64,000 nucleotides of DNA from Gilvimarinus polysaccharolyticus (GTDB taxonomy: Bacteria > Pseudomonadota > Gammaproteobacteria > Pseudomonadales > Cellvibrionaceae), in the NCBI RefSeq assembly GCF_001187555.1, contig NZ_LFIJ01000001.1, forward strand, positions 336,169 to 400,168, in the 5' to 3' direction. Positions within the stretch are counted from its first letter, which is position 1. Each line of letters opens with the position of its first letter. Below the pieces are notes generated by a model. That model did not search any database and was not told the origin of the DNA. It was given only the letters and a program-made list of their open reading frames with translations. The position numbers and the translations under genes were made by a program. Of this stretch, positions 7,955 to 17,334 are shown piece by piece.

Positions 7955-9994
7955 ATGATAGAGTTATTTTTGTTTGGTTTGTCGCCATTAACCCATGATT
8001 TGGAATGGCAGCCGACCATAAATTTAGTACAAGTTATGTCTGATGTACTTATAGCGTTGGTTTTTTTTGTGATTGCAGCGGGGCTGTTAGCTTTTCGTCG
8101 CAAGCGTCAAGACTTAGAGTACCCACGCTTAGTAACATTGTTTTCAGTATTTCTTTTGCTGTGTGGTTTGGATCATGCCTTTCGTATTTACACTCTGTTG
8201 GGCGGCAGTCCTAATGGCCAGGCGGTGCTTTCTGCACTAACCGCTATTGTCGCTGTTATTACCGCCTTGGGATTGTTGTGGATTATTCCTAAAGTGTTTG
8301 GCGGCCCCAGTGCAGAGCAACTGCAACAGGCCATGGCAGAGGCTAATAACGAAAAGCTCGAACGGCTTGCACTTAAAGCACGTTACGATGCCGAATATAG
8401 TTTACGTGAAGCGGCCAATGCCTCGCCAATGGGCCTAATAGTAGTAGGAGAACATGGTCAGATAAAAATGGCCAATACCGCTTCTTGCCATTTGTTTGGT
8501 TATGCTAATAGCGAGCTGTTACAAAGAGACATCGCCTCGCTACTTGACCTCGCCGCGGTGGATGAAAATCAACATCCTCTTACAGAATTTTTCTCTTCAA
8601 ACGTTTCATCTGGGCAACATTTAGAATGTGTAGTACAGGGTATTCGTAGCGACGGCAGCTATGTCCCTGTTGAACTTAAGCTGGTGAAACGCGATCACCT
8701 TGATGACATGAAAACATTTGTCTCAGTTGTTGATATTTCTGAGCGCTTAGCGCAACAACAGCAAGTAGAGGCCATCAGTAATCGCTTAGAACGTATCACC
8801 TCGGCAAGCCGTGAGGGGCTGTGGGAGTGGGAAATTGAATCGGGTTTGTTGTGGTGGTCGCCGGCATTGTGGCAGCTGCTGGGTTATCAGCATAAACCGA
8901 CCGATGTCACTATGTATTTATGGGAGGCGCACATTGTTCCAGAGCATCAGGCCAAATTTTTTAACGAATTAGATCGTAACCTTATTGATGGCGGATCATT
9001 TGATATTGAGTTTCTAGGCGTTACGGTTAATCGTGAGTCACGTTGGTTTCGTGTGCGTGGTAATTGTGTTGGTGGCAGCTCCGATCATAAGCGTTTAATG
9101 TGTGGCACTTTAGAGGATATCCAACAACGTAAAGATTTAGAGCTAAAGTTATCAGAAAAAAATCAACTGCTCGAATCTATCTATACCGGCACCCGATACG
9201 GTGTGTTTGTGCTTGATTGTCTGAGTAATGGACAGATCGTTTATAAGGCCGTTAATCCGGCAATAACAAAAGCACTGGGTATTCAAGCAGAGCAACTGCT
9301 CGATCAGTCAACGCAGGCGCTTGCCCCTGAGATTATGCCGCATGTAATGGCCGAGCAAATTGACTCGCGTTATCGCCGCTGTCGCCAAACCGGTAAACCG
9401 ATAACCTATATCGAGAGTTTTCCGCTGCGTGGTCAGCCCGTATGGTGGCAGACCTCGCTGTATCCACTGATGGACGACGCGGGGGATATTTACCGTATTA
9501 TTGGTTCGTCAGCCGATGTAACCGATTTAAAAACCACCGAGAATAAACTGGCCAAAAGTGAACAGTTTTTGCAAAACGTTGTAGATTTGGCCATCTGCGG
9601 CTTATACATTTACGATTTGCCCACCGAAAGCAATATATTTGTTAATCAGCAATACACTCGTTTAACCGGATATACCAAAGACGATTTAAACAATGTGGAT
9701 GATTTGTCGGTGCTGTTTCATCCAGATGAAATCGACGATATTGCCAAGCAAGTTGATAAAGCAATGACCTTAGACAGCGCTACTTTTTTAGAAATAGAGT
9801 ATCGTTTTTGGCATAAGGACGGTTACTGGATTTGGTGTTACGCGTTTGATTCAGTCTACGCACGCGATGAGCGAGGCAGGCCGACGCAGCTTTTGGGCAC
9901 ATTTATCGATGTTAGCCAGTTAAAGCATTACTCCGAGCGGCTGCGTAAAATTGACGAGACAACCCCCGATTCATTAGCCACCAGTATGGAATAA
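7955..9994 (+). CDS. Ethylene-receptor-like membrane sensor with four PAS domains and no output domain
   Basis: A 679-residue sensor. Residues 1-115 form three membrane helices resembling the ethylene-binding domain of plant ETR1 and cyanobacterial homologues: the segment SDVLIALVFF carries Asp30, and CGLDH carries Cys70 and His74. The Asp-to-Cys spacing (40) and Cys-to-His spacing (4) equal those of ETR1 D25, C65 and H69, the last two being Cu(I) ligands. The ETR1 Tyr32 position is Phe here. Four PAS-type domains follow at about 150-265, 275-395, 400-525 and 535-660. The protein then stops after about 20 residues: no histidine kinase, GGDEF, EAL or methyl-accepting domain is present. It must therefore signal through a partner, or be a truncated receptor. 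Copper or ethylene binding is inference. Confidence 0.8.
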   Translation: MIELFLFGLSPLTHDLEWQPTINLVQVMSDVLIALVFFVIAAGLLAFRRKRQDLEYPRLVTLFSVFLLLCGLDHAFRIYTLLGGSPNGQAVLSALTAIVAVITALGLLWIIPKVFGGPSAEQLQQAMAEANNEKLERLALKARYDAEYSLREAANASPMGLIVVGEHGQIKMANTASCHLFGYANSELLQRDIASLLDLAAVDENQHPLTEFFSSNVSSGQHLECVVQGIRSDGSYVPVELKLVKRDHLDDMKTFVSVVDISERLAQQQQVEAISNRLERITSASREGLWEWEIESGLLWWSPALWQLLGYQHKPTDVTMYLWEAHIVPEHQAKFFNELDRNLIDGGSFDIEFLGVTVNRESRWFRVRGNCVGGSSDHKRLMCGTLEDIQQRKDLELKLSEKNQLLESIYTGTRYGVFVLDCLSNGQIVYKAVNPAITKALGIQAEQLLDQSTQALAPEIMPHVMAEQIDSRYRRCRQTGKPITYIESFPLRGQPVWWQTSLYPLMDDAGDIYRIIGSSADVTDLKTTENKLAKSEQFLQNVVDLAICGLYIYDLPTESNIFVNQQYTRLTGYTKDDLNNVDDLSVLFHPDEIDDIAKQVDKAMTLDSATFLEIEYRFWHKDGYWIWCYAFDSVYARDERGRPTQLLGTFIDVSQLKHYSERLRKIDETTPDSLATSME

Positions 9995-10012
9995 TCCCTG
10001 TAGCCTTGGCGG

Positions 10013-10573
10013 CTATTGGTTGGGCAAATAGTGGAATAAAGCGATCACTTGCTGCTCGCTTAAACTCTCCATTCGTTCAATATTACGCTCAGGAATCGAC
10101 TCGGTATCGGCACCATTATCAATGGCTGCGCTTAGACTTTGTTCACGCAGCAGATGCAAAATAGGGTAGGGCGAACGATTAGTTAAATTGCTGCGGTCAG
10201 TGAAATCTGTATCAGAAAATTGATAGTCGGGATGAAAACTTGCTATTTGATACGTCCCCTGCAAGCCTTGTTTGTTTAGCCTGCTCTCGGCTTGTTGCGC
10301 AGTGATGGTGTAAAAGTAAAAGTCTTCAAAGCCTTCGGGCAGTATCAGCAGCGTGGTTTCAAGCTCGGTAATGGGAGTGTTTTCTAGCCGCGCGATCTCT
10401 TCGTCGAGTACTTCAAGTAAGCCTAAACCACGGGACTCATCAAATACCGTAAAACGAATGCGGTTGTGTTTAGCGGGCTGGTGGGCAAATGGGCACAAGT
10501 TAAGTCCCAGTACGACTGTCTCAAACCATTGTTGCGTATTGGCAATGACTGCCGCCGTTGTTGCTGCCTCCAA
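10013..10573 (-). CDS. DUF1415 family protein
   Basis: A 186-residue cytosolic protein of the DUF1415 family, recognised by the N-terminal TQQWFETVVLGLNLCPFAH stretch and later FHPDYQFSD and NRSPYPILHLLRE segments. The biochemical role of the family is unknown. No ATG is available upstream in frame because stops precede; the frame opens with TTG at 10573, preceded by GAGGTGATAGG, which makes a TTG start plausible. Convergent with the PAS sensor gene, with only 18 bp between stops. Confidence 0.8.
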   Translation of the reverse strand: MEAATTAAVIANTQQWFETVVLGLNLCPFAHQPAKHNRIRFTVFDESRGLGLLEVLDEEIARLENTPITELETTLLILPEGFEDFYFYTITAQQAESRLNKQGLQGTYQIASFHPDYQFSDTDFTDRSNLTNRSPYPILHLLREQSLSAAIDNGADTESIPERNIERMESLSEQQVIALFHYLPNQ

Positions 10574-10621
10574 CCTATCACCTCATTACTTGTGCGACGG
10601 CAGGTGTCGCTGCCGGTGGAT

Positions 10622-11143
10622 TTAATGCGCCACTATAGCGGTCACCCCATCATTTAGGCAATGGCCGGCTGTATTGGAGTAGTGATGAGTGTGTGGGGCC
10701 GTGTTGTCTAAGATAAACAGCATCTCGATCCAGTCATCGACTTCGGCCAACGGTGAAAAGGCGATATCGATTAACGGCACGAGCATGGTTTGTAGCGGTG
10801 CGGGAGCGTAGTAAGGCGTTAAACGCTGTTGCACTAAGTGGATTATGGCATTCATATCTGGGTTGTGACGACTTTTGCGCAGTGTGTAACTCAGCTCAAT
10901 GGCGCAGCGTAGATACCGCTCGGTAGCCTGCTTGTTATAGTCGTCATGCGACAGCAAAATGTCGGCAGTTTCGAGCGCGGCACCGTACGCAGATACCGCA
11001 TCGTCCCAGCGCCGCTCGGTAATGTAACCGCGCCCCATAGCGCGTAACTTAAGGCACAACTGCCGGCTTTGTGCTGGGTTGTGCAAAACTAAGGCTCGGT
11101 GCTTACTGCACAAGAATTGATTCTTATAGGTGGGCTTAATCAT
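10622..11143 (-). CDS. Hypothetical protein with TPR-like helical repeats
   Basis: A 173-residue protein I do not recognise. It is predicted mostly helical. The stretch LRAMGRGYITERRWDDAVSAYGAALETADILL (about 34-65) looks like a tetratricopeptide-type helix pair, which would suggest a protein-protein contact role. No signal peptide, membrane helix or catalytic motif is visible. It is transcribed in the same direction as the flavodoxin gene upstream (41 bp gap) and the DUF1415 gene downstream, so the three may share a transcript. Confidence 0.6.
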   Translation of the reverse strand: MIKPTYKNQFLCSKHRALVLHNPAQSRQLCLKLRAMGRGYITERRWDDAVSAYGAALETADILLSHDDYNKQATERYLRCAIELSYTLRKSRHNPDMNAIIHLVQQRLTPYYAPAPLQTMLVPLIDIAFSPLAEVDDWIEMLFILDNTAPHTHHYSNTAGHCLNDGVTAIVAH

Positions 11144-11184
11144 ACTGTACTCTCAAGATCGCGGGCCTGAGTTAGGCGTTTAAG

Positions 11185-11733
11185 TTAGGCGGCGCAAGTG
11201 TGCAAGTATTCCTGCGTAATTTGCCAAACCCAGCGTTCAATGCGTTCGTCGGTAAGTTCAAACTGTTGTTCGTCATCGATGGCAAGCCCGCAAAACTCGG
11301 TTTTCTCAGCGTTTACCGCTAGAGACTCGTCATAGGTATAGCCCTCACAGGGCCAGTGACCAATCACCGTCGCCCCGGCTTTTAATACTCGCTCGTTTAG
11401 CCAACCCATGGCATCAACAAAGTAATAGCCATAGCCGAGCTGATCGCCTAAGCCGTATAGCGCGACGGTTTTGTCGGTCAGTTTGGTCGCCAGAATCTGC
11501 TCTTCAAAGTTCTCCCAGTCTTCCTGAATACCGCCAAAGTCCCATGTGGGAATTCCCATAATAATAAAGTCGAACTGCTCAATTTGCTCGGGCGAAGCAT
11601 CACTGACGTTAAGCATCTCAACCACCACGCCATGGGCGGCGAGGGCGGAGGCTATCTTGTCGCCTACCTCTTCGGTATTGCCGGTATCGGTGCCATAAAT
11701 CAGCCCAGTGTGGGCGTGGGTTAAATCTTTCAT
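11185..11733 (-). CDS. Long-chain flavodoxin, Fur-regulated
   Basis: Small FMN electron carrier that can replace ferredoxin when iron is short. The protein starts MKDLTHAHTGLIYGTDTGNTEEV; TDTGNTEEV is the phosphate-binding loop of flavodoxins. The segments PTWDFGGIQEDWENF and LYGLGDQLGYGYYFVDAMG bind the isoalloxazine ring and form the long-chain insertion. I chose the ATG at 11733 because GGAGG lies 8 nt upstream and because the longer open frame (to 11829) would run through a perfect Fur palindrome. Final length is 182 residues, normal for FldA-type proteins. Iron-repressed expression is inferred from the operator 48 bp upstream. Confidence 0.92.
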   Translation of the reverse strand: MKDLTHAHTGLIYGTDTGNTEEVGDKIASALAAHGVVVEMLNVSDASPEQIEQFDFIIMGIPTWDFGGIQEDWENFEEQILATKLTDKTVALYGLGDQLGYGYYFVDAMGWLNERVLKAGATVIGHWPCEGYTYDESLAVNAEKTEFCGLAIDDEQQFELTDERIERWVWQITQEYLHTCAA

Positions 11734-11780
11734 AGGGGAGACCTCCGCTGCCATTGAATGTTTTGGTACATTAATATAAA

Positions 11781-11795
11781 TGATAATAATTATCA
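11781..11795. promoter_or_regulatory. Fur box upstream of flavodoxin
   Basis: TGATAATAATTATCA is a perfect 7-1-7 palindrome matching the core of the Fur consensus. It lies 48 bp upstream of the chosen flavodoxin start and between flavodoxin and the divergent recQ. Confidence 0.8.
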
Positions 11796-11885
11796 ATAGC
11801 GTTTGGTGGTGTGATGAAGATATTATCAAGCTGGTGTTTTACCGATCTTGCGCAGCGGGCCGGTGAAAACTGCTAAACTCCTCGC

Positions 11886-14036
11886 ATGAATCAAGCTGCC
11901 TTACAAACACTCAAAAACACTTTCGGTTACGATGCCTTTAGAGGTCCGCAGGCCGACATTATCGATACCGTGATAGCAGGGCAAGACGCCTTGGTACTGA
12001 TGCCCACCGGCGGCGGCAAGTCGCTCTGTTATCAGATTCCTGCGCTGGTGCGCGAAGGTGTGGCGATTATCGTCTCGCCGTTGATTGCTTTGATGCAAGA
12101 CCAGGTGAGCGCACTGGCGCAACTGGGTATTAGCGCGGCTTACCTAAATTCGAGCCTTGCGTTTGATGAGGTGCGAGCCATCGAACAGGGCTTGCGTCAG
12201 GGGGAGATCAAAATCTTGTATGTGGCGCCGGAGCGTTTAATCCAACAGCGCACCCTCGATATGTTGCACCAACTACCGGTGTCGCTGTTTGCGATAGATG
12301 AGGCTCACTGTGTGTCTCAGTGGGGGCACGACTTTCGCTCAGATTACTTGCAGCTAAGTTTACTGCACCAACAGTTTCCACGCGTGCCACGGGTGGCTTT
12401 GACGGCTACGGCCGATGATCGCACCCGTGCCGAGATTATTACTCGCCTACAGCTGGAAGATGCGGCGCAGTTTATTAGTGGTTTCGATCGGCCTAATATC
12501 CAGTACCGTATCGAGCAAAAACAAGATGCGCGCCAGCAGTTACTGCGCTTTTTACACAACGAGCACCCCGGTGATGCCGGCATCGTTTATTGTTTATCGC
12601 GTCGCAAAGTAGACGAGACCGCCGAGTGGCTGACTAAGCAAGGCTTTAACGCACTGGCATACCATGCAGGTTTGCCTGCGACCACTCGCAAAACGAATCA
12701 AGAGCGTTTCCTGCGCGAAGACGGCGTCATTATCGTTGCCACCATTGCCTTTGGTATGGGGATCGATAAACCCGACGTACGTTTTGTTGCGCACTTGGAT
12801 TTGCCCAAAAGCATCGAGGCCTACTACCAAGAAACAGGACGGGCTGGGCGCGATGGCCAAAGCGCCACTGCGTGGATGGCTTATGGTGTGCAAGACGTTT
12901 TAAAACTGAAAAAAATGATGAGCCAATCGCAGGGTTCGGATGATCATAAGCGTACCGAAAATCACAAGTTGGATGCCATGCTTGGTTTGTGTGAAATTAC
13001 CACTTGTCGGCGCCAGGCATTGTTGGCGTATTTTGGTGAGCGCGATCACGCCCCTTGCGATAATTGCGATACCTGTTTAACCCCGCCGCAAACGTTTGAC
13101 GGCACCGTGGTGGCGCAAAAAGCACTGAGTTGTTGTTACCGTACCGGCCAGCGTTTTGGGGTAAACCATTTGATTGACGTACTGCTGGGCAAAACCAATA
13201 GCAAAGTTGAACAATTCGGTCACGATAAGCTCAGCACTTTTGGGATTGGGGCCGAGCTGGACGCTAATCAGTGGCGCTCGGTATTTAGGCAGCTGGCGGC
13301 GCGGGGCATTATGGAGGTGGATGTAGCCGGTTATGGCGGGCTATTGCTCACCGAAAAGTGCCGCGCACTGCTAAAAGGCCAAGAAGAGATCGAGCTGAGA
13401 AAAGACATTAAAACTACCGTGCCTGGTAAAAAAGCTCGCAGCAATACCGGCGGCTCGTTAATGGGGCCCGATAAAGTCTTGTGGGAATCTTTGCGCGAGT
13501 TGCGCAAACGCTTGGCTGCCGAGCAAGATATTCCACCCTATATGATTTTCCACGATGCCACCCTAATGGAGGTGGTGAGTCACCAGCCGCAAAGCTTGGA
13601 TGCTTTGGGACGTATCTCGGGTGTCGGGGCGAGCAAGCTGGAGCACTATGGTGAAGATTTTGTCGCCGCCGTGACTGCCCATGTCGAGAGCTTGGCCGAT
13701 TACGCCGGCAGCGCAGAGAACGTTCGCGCCACCGAACATGAAACCTTTGCGCTGTTTAAGGCTGGGATGGACATTGCGGGTATTGCCCGCCAACGGGATC
13801 TAACTGAGACCACTGTGTTTACTCATTTGGCGGGGTTAATTGAACAAGGTCAGCTAAGCGTGGCCGAGGTGGTCGAGCTGCCGCAGCAAGAGCTAGACAA
13901 TATTGTTGATGTGATGCTCGCCCACGACGACCAACCTTTTAAGCTAAAACCCGTGTTTGACGCCCTAGGCGGCGCGTATGAATATTGTGTGTTGCGCTGT
14001 GTGAGAGCCAGTGTGGTGCGAGAGATGGGCGGATAG
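11886..14036 (+). CDS. recQ: ATP-dependent DNA helicase RecQ
   Basis: 3'-5' DNA helicase of recombination and replication-fork repair. The 716-residue protein has Walker A ([16 protein letters not shown], about 40-55), the DEAH box with aromatic loop ([16 protein letters not shown], about 139-154), helicase motifs IV-VI (GRAGRDGQ), and the zinc cluster (CEITTCRR...CDNCDTC, about 365-398). A winged helix and an HRDC domain (about 480-600) follow. About 90 residues after the HRDC carry a helix-turn-helix-like extension ([21 protein letters not shown]), seen in some RecQ proteins and making this one longer than the E. coli enzyme. All motifs appear intact. Confidence 0.96.
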   Translation: MNQAALQTLKNTFGYDAFRGPQADIIDTVIAGQDALVLMPTGGGKSLCYQIPALVREGVAIIVSPLIALMQDQVSALAQLGISAAYLNSSLAFDEVRAIEQGLRQGEIKILYVAPERLIQQRTLDMLHQLPVSLFAIDEAHCVSQWGHDFRSDYLQLSLLHQQFPRVPRVALTATADDRTRAEIITRLQLEDAAQFISGFDRPNIQYRIEQKQDARQQLLRFLHNEHPGDAGIVYCLSRRKVDETAEWLTKQGFNALAYHAGLPATTRKTNQERFLREDGVIIVATIAFGMGIDKPDVRFVAHLDLPKSIEAYYQETGRAGRDGQSATAWMAYGVQDVLKLKKMMSQSQGSDDHKRTENHKLDAMLGLCEITTCRRQALLAYFGERDHAPCDNCDTCLTPPQTFDGTVVAQKALSCCYRTGQRFGVNHLIDVLLGKTNSKVEQFGHDKLSTFGIGAELDANQWRSVFRQLAARGIMEVDVAGYGGLLLTEKCRALLKGQEEIELRKDIKTTVPGKKARSNTGGSLMGPDKVLWESLRELRKRLAAEQDIPPYMIFHDATLMEVVSHQPQSLDALGRISGVGASKLEHYGEDFVAAVTAHVESLADYAGSAENVRATEHETFALFKAGMDIAGIARQRDLTETTVFTHLAGLIEQGQLSVAEVVELPQQELDNIVDVMLAHDDQPFKLKPVFDALGGAYEYCVLRCVRASVVREMGG

Positions 14037-14168
14037 ATCGCTTAATGGTGGAATACTGGAGTGATACTCTAAAGTTCGATTTTCCTCTAAAAAATATTAT
14101 TGATGCTATTTTAATTTTTGCAAAGGTTTTTGTTTTAAGCATTTAATGTATAAATAAAGGGACTAACC

Positions 14169-14696
14169 ATGAGAGTTTTTGCGGTTGTAGTATGTTTGTT
14201 GCTTTCGGCTTGTTCGGCCCATCAATCTCCTCGTATTGTGAATTCAGTGCCTGATGGTAAAGGCGGCTTTAATTCCATAGTTTTGTCTGAGTACTTTGAA
14301 AGTATGGCCACCATGTTCGACGACTCGCTAGTAGCGCATGTTGTTGTAACTCTGGGGGATGAACGCCTGCCCGAAGGGTATGAGAAAGTGTTGTCTTGGT
14401 CTGATAGAAAGTATCAGGATCATATTGAAGAGGTAGAAGAAATTTATTTTACCAACCTTTCCGATAAAGAAGTGACGGTGAGTGAGGTTTATTTGTCTTA
14501 CTTTCAGACAGAACGCTCGTTACTTAGCGAGCCATTGGTAATTCCACCCAAGACATTCAGAAAATCAGATGCTTTAGTGTCCATTAGTTCAGTTTACCGA
14601 GCGCCTAGACGCGATAGGGTGCTGAGGGTCAAAGCAAATGGTGTGTATGAAAAGGTTACACTCACAGAGCAAAGAACTCCTATCAAAAAGAAGTAG
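14169..14696 (+). CDS. Hypothetical lipoprotein
   Basis: A 175-residue protein with a clear lipoprotein signal (CLLLSAC, Cys15), preceded by AAGGGA. The rest appears to be a mixed fold with no recognised motif. Charged segments and a lysine-rich end (TPIKKK) suggest a periplasm-facing membrane-anchored protein. Monocistronic in appearance, with about 130 bp before and 270 bp after without genes. Function unknown. Confidence 0.65.
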   Translation: MRVFAVVVCLLLSACSAHQSPRIVNSVPDGKGGFNSIVLSEYFESMATMFDDSLVAHVVVTLGDERLPEGYEKVLSWSDRKYQDHIEEVEEIYFTNLSDKEVTVSEVYLSYFQTERSLLSEPLVIPPKTFRKSDALVSISSVYRAPRRDRVLRVKANGVYEKVTLTEQRTPIKKK

Positions 14697-14964
14697 CCTT
14701 TCCAGTAAGTTACAGCCTGAGTGAGTTTTCGTTACATGCTTTAAGCAGCCCTAGTTATTTTTTACTGCAGTGAAGTCGCTCACCTGAAAAAGCGCCCAAA
14801 AGCCGATAGTTCTGTGCCCAAAGATAAGCTAATGAGTTCGGCATTGCGCCTGATTAAAACCCCGAATGAGTTTTAGCTCGCGTCGAACTGCGGCACTCGT
14901 ACCTAGCCCTGGCCGGTGTTGATTGTTGTGAGATTGAGCTGATCTAATTGTCGCGGCTCTGTGT

Positions 14965-15144
14965 TTACTTGTCCCCCTGCGCATCTTCTTGCCAGTTTTC
15001 CCCCAGTTTTTGCTCGATATAATCGCGGATAAATTGCCTGACTTTTTGCGACGCAGTGACGTCCTCTTGGGAGCACAGCCGGTCAAAAATGGCTTTTTTA
15101 TTGGGGTCTATTAGCAGTGTAAGCCGTGCCGTACGCTGTTCCAT
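14965..15144 (-). CDS. Small ribbon-helix-helix (CopG/Arc-like) DNA-binding protein
   Basis: A 59-residue protein with the layout of ribbon-helix-helix regulators: a beta strand (TARLTLLID), helix A (PNKKAIFDRLCSQE), a turn (DVTASQ), and helix B (KVRQFIRDYIEQKLG). I chose the ATG at 15144, with GGA 7 nt upstream; a TTG at 15156 is an alternative. Such proteins are often antitoxins or autoregulators, but no toxin gene adjoins: the neighbour is a divergent SulP transporter. The 108-bp divergent gap holds TTGACTGTCAA, a perfect short palindrome overlapping the transporter's -35, so repression of the transporter is a reasonable inference. Confidence 0.72.
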   Translation of the reverse strand: MEQRTARLTLLIDPNKKAIFDRLCSQEDVTASQKVRQFIRDYIEQKLGENWQEDAQGDK

Positions 15145-15192
15145 AACAAAATCCAAAGCTAAAATGTGATGCTGATGTTAATTAGGTTAACA

Positions 15193-15220
15193 TTGACTGT
15201 CAATAGCATGAATATATAAT
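15193..15220 (+). promoter_or_regulatory. Sigma-70-type promoter of SulP transporter with overlapping palindrome
   Basis: TTGACT, 16 nt, then TATAAT, 33 bp upstream of the SulP start. The palindrome TTGACTGTCAA (15193-15203) covers the -35 element and is a candidate operator for the divergent ribbon-helix-helix protein. Confidence 0.6.
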
Positions 15221-15252
15221 GTCAACCCTATTGTAATCTAAGGGCCAGCATT

Positions 15253-16986
15253 ATGTCGCACCGTGTTCATTTGTTTTCGTTGAGGCTTGCCCACGCTATG
15301 CGCGCAGTGCTCAGTGAAGGCTATACGCGGGCGGCCTTAGTAAAAGATATTTTGGCCGGCTGTGTGGTGGGAATCATCGCCATTCCACTGGCCATGGCAC
15401 TTGCTATCGCCAGTGGGGTGCCGCCGCAGTACGGTCTTTATAGCGCGATTATTGCGGGCTTTTTGGTGGCGCTAACCGGTGGCAGTCGGTTTAGTGTCAG
15501 TGGACCCACCGCTGCCTTTGTGGTTATTTTACATCCGCTGGTCACCCAGCACGGTATGGCAGGGTTATTGGTTGCGAGCATTATGGCCGGTGTCATTCTG
15601 ATGCTGATGGCCTATGCGCGGCTTGGACGTTTTATCGAATACATCCCCGAAACCGTCACACTTGGCTTTACCGGTGGTATCGGTATTGTTATCGCGACAT
15701 TGCAAATTCCTGATTTTTTGGGTTTACAGGTTGCGACGCTGCCCGAGCATTACTACGAAAAAATTATTACCATTGCCCAACATCTGCCGTCGGTTGATCT
15801 GAGTAGTTTGATGGTGGCGAGCTTTACGCTGGTGTTTATGCTGCTTTGGCCCAAGCTTAAGGTCGCGGTACCGGCGCATTTGCCTGCGGTTATCTTGGCC
15901 AGTATTTTGACCATCATCCTTAACCACTACGGTAGCGATGTCGCCACCATTGGCTCTAGATTCCATTACTTGTTAGCCGACGGTAGCGTGGGCAATGGCA
16001 TCCCTTCGGTGTTGCCGCAATTTGATTGGCCCTGGCTGCGCCCGGGCGCCGGTGGCGAGAGCTTCTCTTTGAACTGGCCCACGATTAAAGACTTAATTCC
16101 GGCGGCATTTGCGATTGCGATGCTGGGAGCTATTGAGTCGCTGCTTTGCGCTGTAGTTTTAGATGGCATGTCGGGCAAGCGGCACAGCGCCAATAGCGAG
16201 TTGCTAGGGCAGGGCATTGGCAATATAGTGGCCCCCTTTTTTGGCGGTATTACCTCTACTGCGGCGATTGCTCGTTCGGCGGCTAGCCTAAAGGCGGGGG
16301 CAGTATCACCTGTGGCGGCTATGGTGCACGCGTTGGTGGTGTTGCTGGCATTGGTAATGTTGTCGGGGTTGTTGGGTTACCTACCTATGCCAGCGCTTGC
16401 CGCACTATTACTGGTAGTGGCTTGGAATATGAGCGAGGCCCCCAAATCTGTGCGCATCGTCAAAGCCGCACCTGCGAGCGATATTGCCGTATTTGCCACC
16501 TGTTTAACCCTAACGGTGTGGTTTGACATGGTGATCGCCATATCAGCAGGAATGCTGTTGGCCTCTGTTTTGTTTGTGCGGCAAATAGCCGGCATGACAA
16601 AAGTGGTTGATATTACCGATAACAAAAAGTTTGTCACTGAAGTCCCTCAAGGCTGGAAGGTGTTTAAAATTAAAGGGCCGTTATTTTTTGCCGCGGCCGA
16701 CAGAGTGTTTGGCGAGATAAACGAGCAGGTAAAGTCATTAGATGGGGTTATTTTAACGATGGAGTCGGTTCCTATTTTGGATGCGGGTGGCCTCTCGGCG
16801 TTATCAAAACTAATGACGGCGCAGTGTGACGCTGGTGTTAAAGTATTTATGTGTGAGTGGCAGTTTCAGCCATTAAAAACCTTGGCAAAGGCAAAGCTGA
16901 CCCCCGATGGTGATATTGTGCGATTTTTTGACAGTCTAGAAAATGCCGAGGCGGCGGCAAAAGCAAGTAAGCTGAGCCGCTTATGA
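15253..16986 (+). CDS. SulP family anion transporter with STAS domain
   Basis: Inner-membrane anion carrier of the SLC26/SulP family, probably for sulfate or bicarbonate. The 577-residue product has the signature ILAGCVVGIIAIPLAMALAIASGVPPQYGLYSAIIAGF near residues 33-70, a GPTAAFVVIL segment (about 85), and roughly 10-12 membrane helices. A C-terminal STAS domain (about 460-560) contains ILTMESVPILDAGGLSAL, where STAS proteins carry the conserved loop. The substrate cannot be decided from sequence. The stop overlaps the start of the next small gene (ATGA), implying translational coupling. Confidence 0.9.
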   Translation: MSHRVHLFSLRLAHAMRAVLSEGYTRAALVKDILAGCVVGIIAIPLAMALAIASGVPPQYGLYSAIIAGFLVALTGGSRFSVSGPTAAFVVILHPLVTQHGMAGLLVASIMAGVILMLMAYARLGRFIEYIPETVTLGFTGGIGIVIATLQIPDFLGLQVATLPEHYYEKIITIAQHLPSVDLSSLMVASFTLVFMLLWPKLKVAVPAHLPAVILASILTIILNHYGSDVATIGSRFHYLLADGSVGNGIPSVLPQFDWPWLRPGAGGESFSLNWPTIKDLIPAAFAIAMLGAIESLLCAVVLDGMSGKRHSANSELLGQGIGNIVAPFFGGITSTAAIARSAASLKAGAVSPVAAMVHALVVLLALVMLSGLLGYLPMPALAALLLVVAWNMSEAPKSVRIVKAAPASDIAVFATCLTLTVWFDMVIAISAGMLLASVLFVRQIAGMTKVVDITDNKKFVTEVPQGWKVFKIKGPLFFAAADRVFGEINEQVKSLDGVILTMESVPILDAGGLSALSKLMTAQCDAGVKVFMCEWQFQPLKTLAKAKLTPDGDIVRFFDSLENAEAAAKASKLSRL

Positions 16987-17213
16987 GATTATCGGAAGCT
17001 ATAGATCATGGCGATGATAAAAATTGGAGCTGTGCACAAATCCGTAAAAATCCATCAACCCCAAGCCAATGGTTTGTGATGCTGATCGATAAAAATCAAA
17101 AGCAGTACATGTTGGTTAATGATGATGAGTCGCATATTTTATTTGAAGATTTAAATATGTTTAGCGAGTTATTTAAAAGCCTTAGCATTAAAGAATTTAC
17201 CGTATTTTTGTAA
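16983..17213 (+). CDS. Small hypothetical protein coupled to the SulP gene
   Basis: A 76-residue frame whose ATG overlaps the SulP stop in an ATGA junction. The product is acidic, with a short beta-rich core (WFVMLIDKNQKQYMLVNDDESHILFEDL) and a C-terminal helix. I recognise no family. The tight overlap, sensible composition and lack of a competing frame support a real gene; a role linked to the transporter is only inferred from position. Confidence 0.55.
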   Translation: MRLSEAIDHGDDKNWSCAQIRKNPSTPSQWFVMLIDKNQKQYMLVNDDESHILFEDLNMFSELFKSLSIKEFTVFL

Positions 17214-17334
17214 TTTAACTTGGCCGGTTGCGTTTACCTAAGGATGTGGTGCGTAACAAGGCCTGCGTGTGTTTATCCTGTCTGGATTTTTGCCGAGGTA
17301 CTTGGCGCTAAGCTTTAGACAACTACTGTTAACA

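Noticed and set aside
14829-15086. Reverse 85-codon frame overlapping the RHH gene
   Set aside because: It lies in another frame of the RHH gene, has a low-complexity basic composition and no ribosome site.
15193-15203. Toxin-antitoxin system around the RHH protein
   Set aside because: No toxin-sized gene adjoins on either side; the neighbours are a lipoprotein and a transporter.
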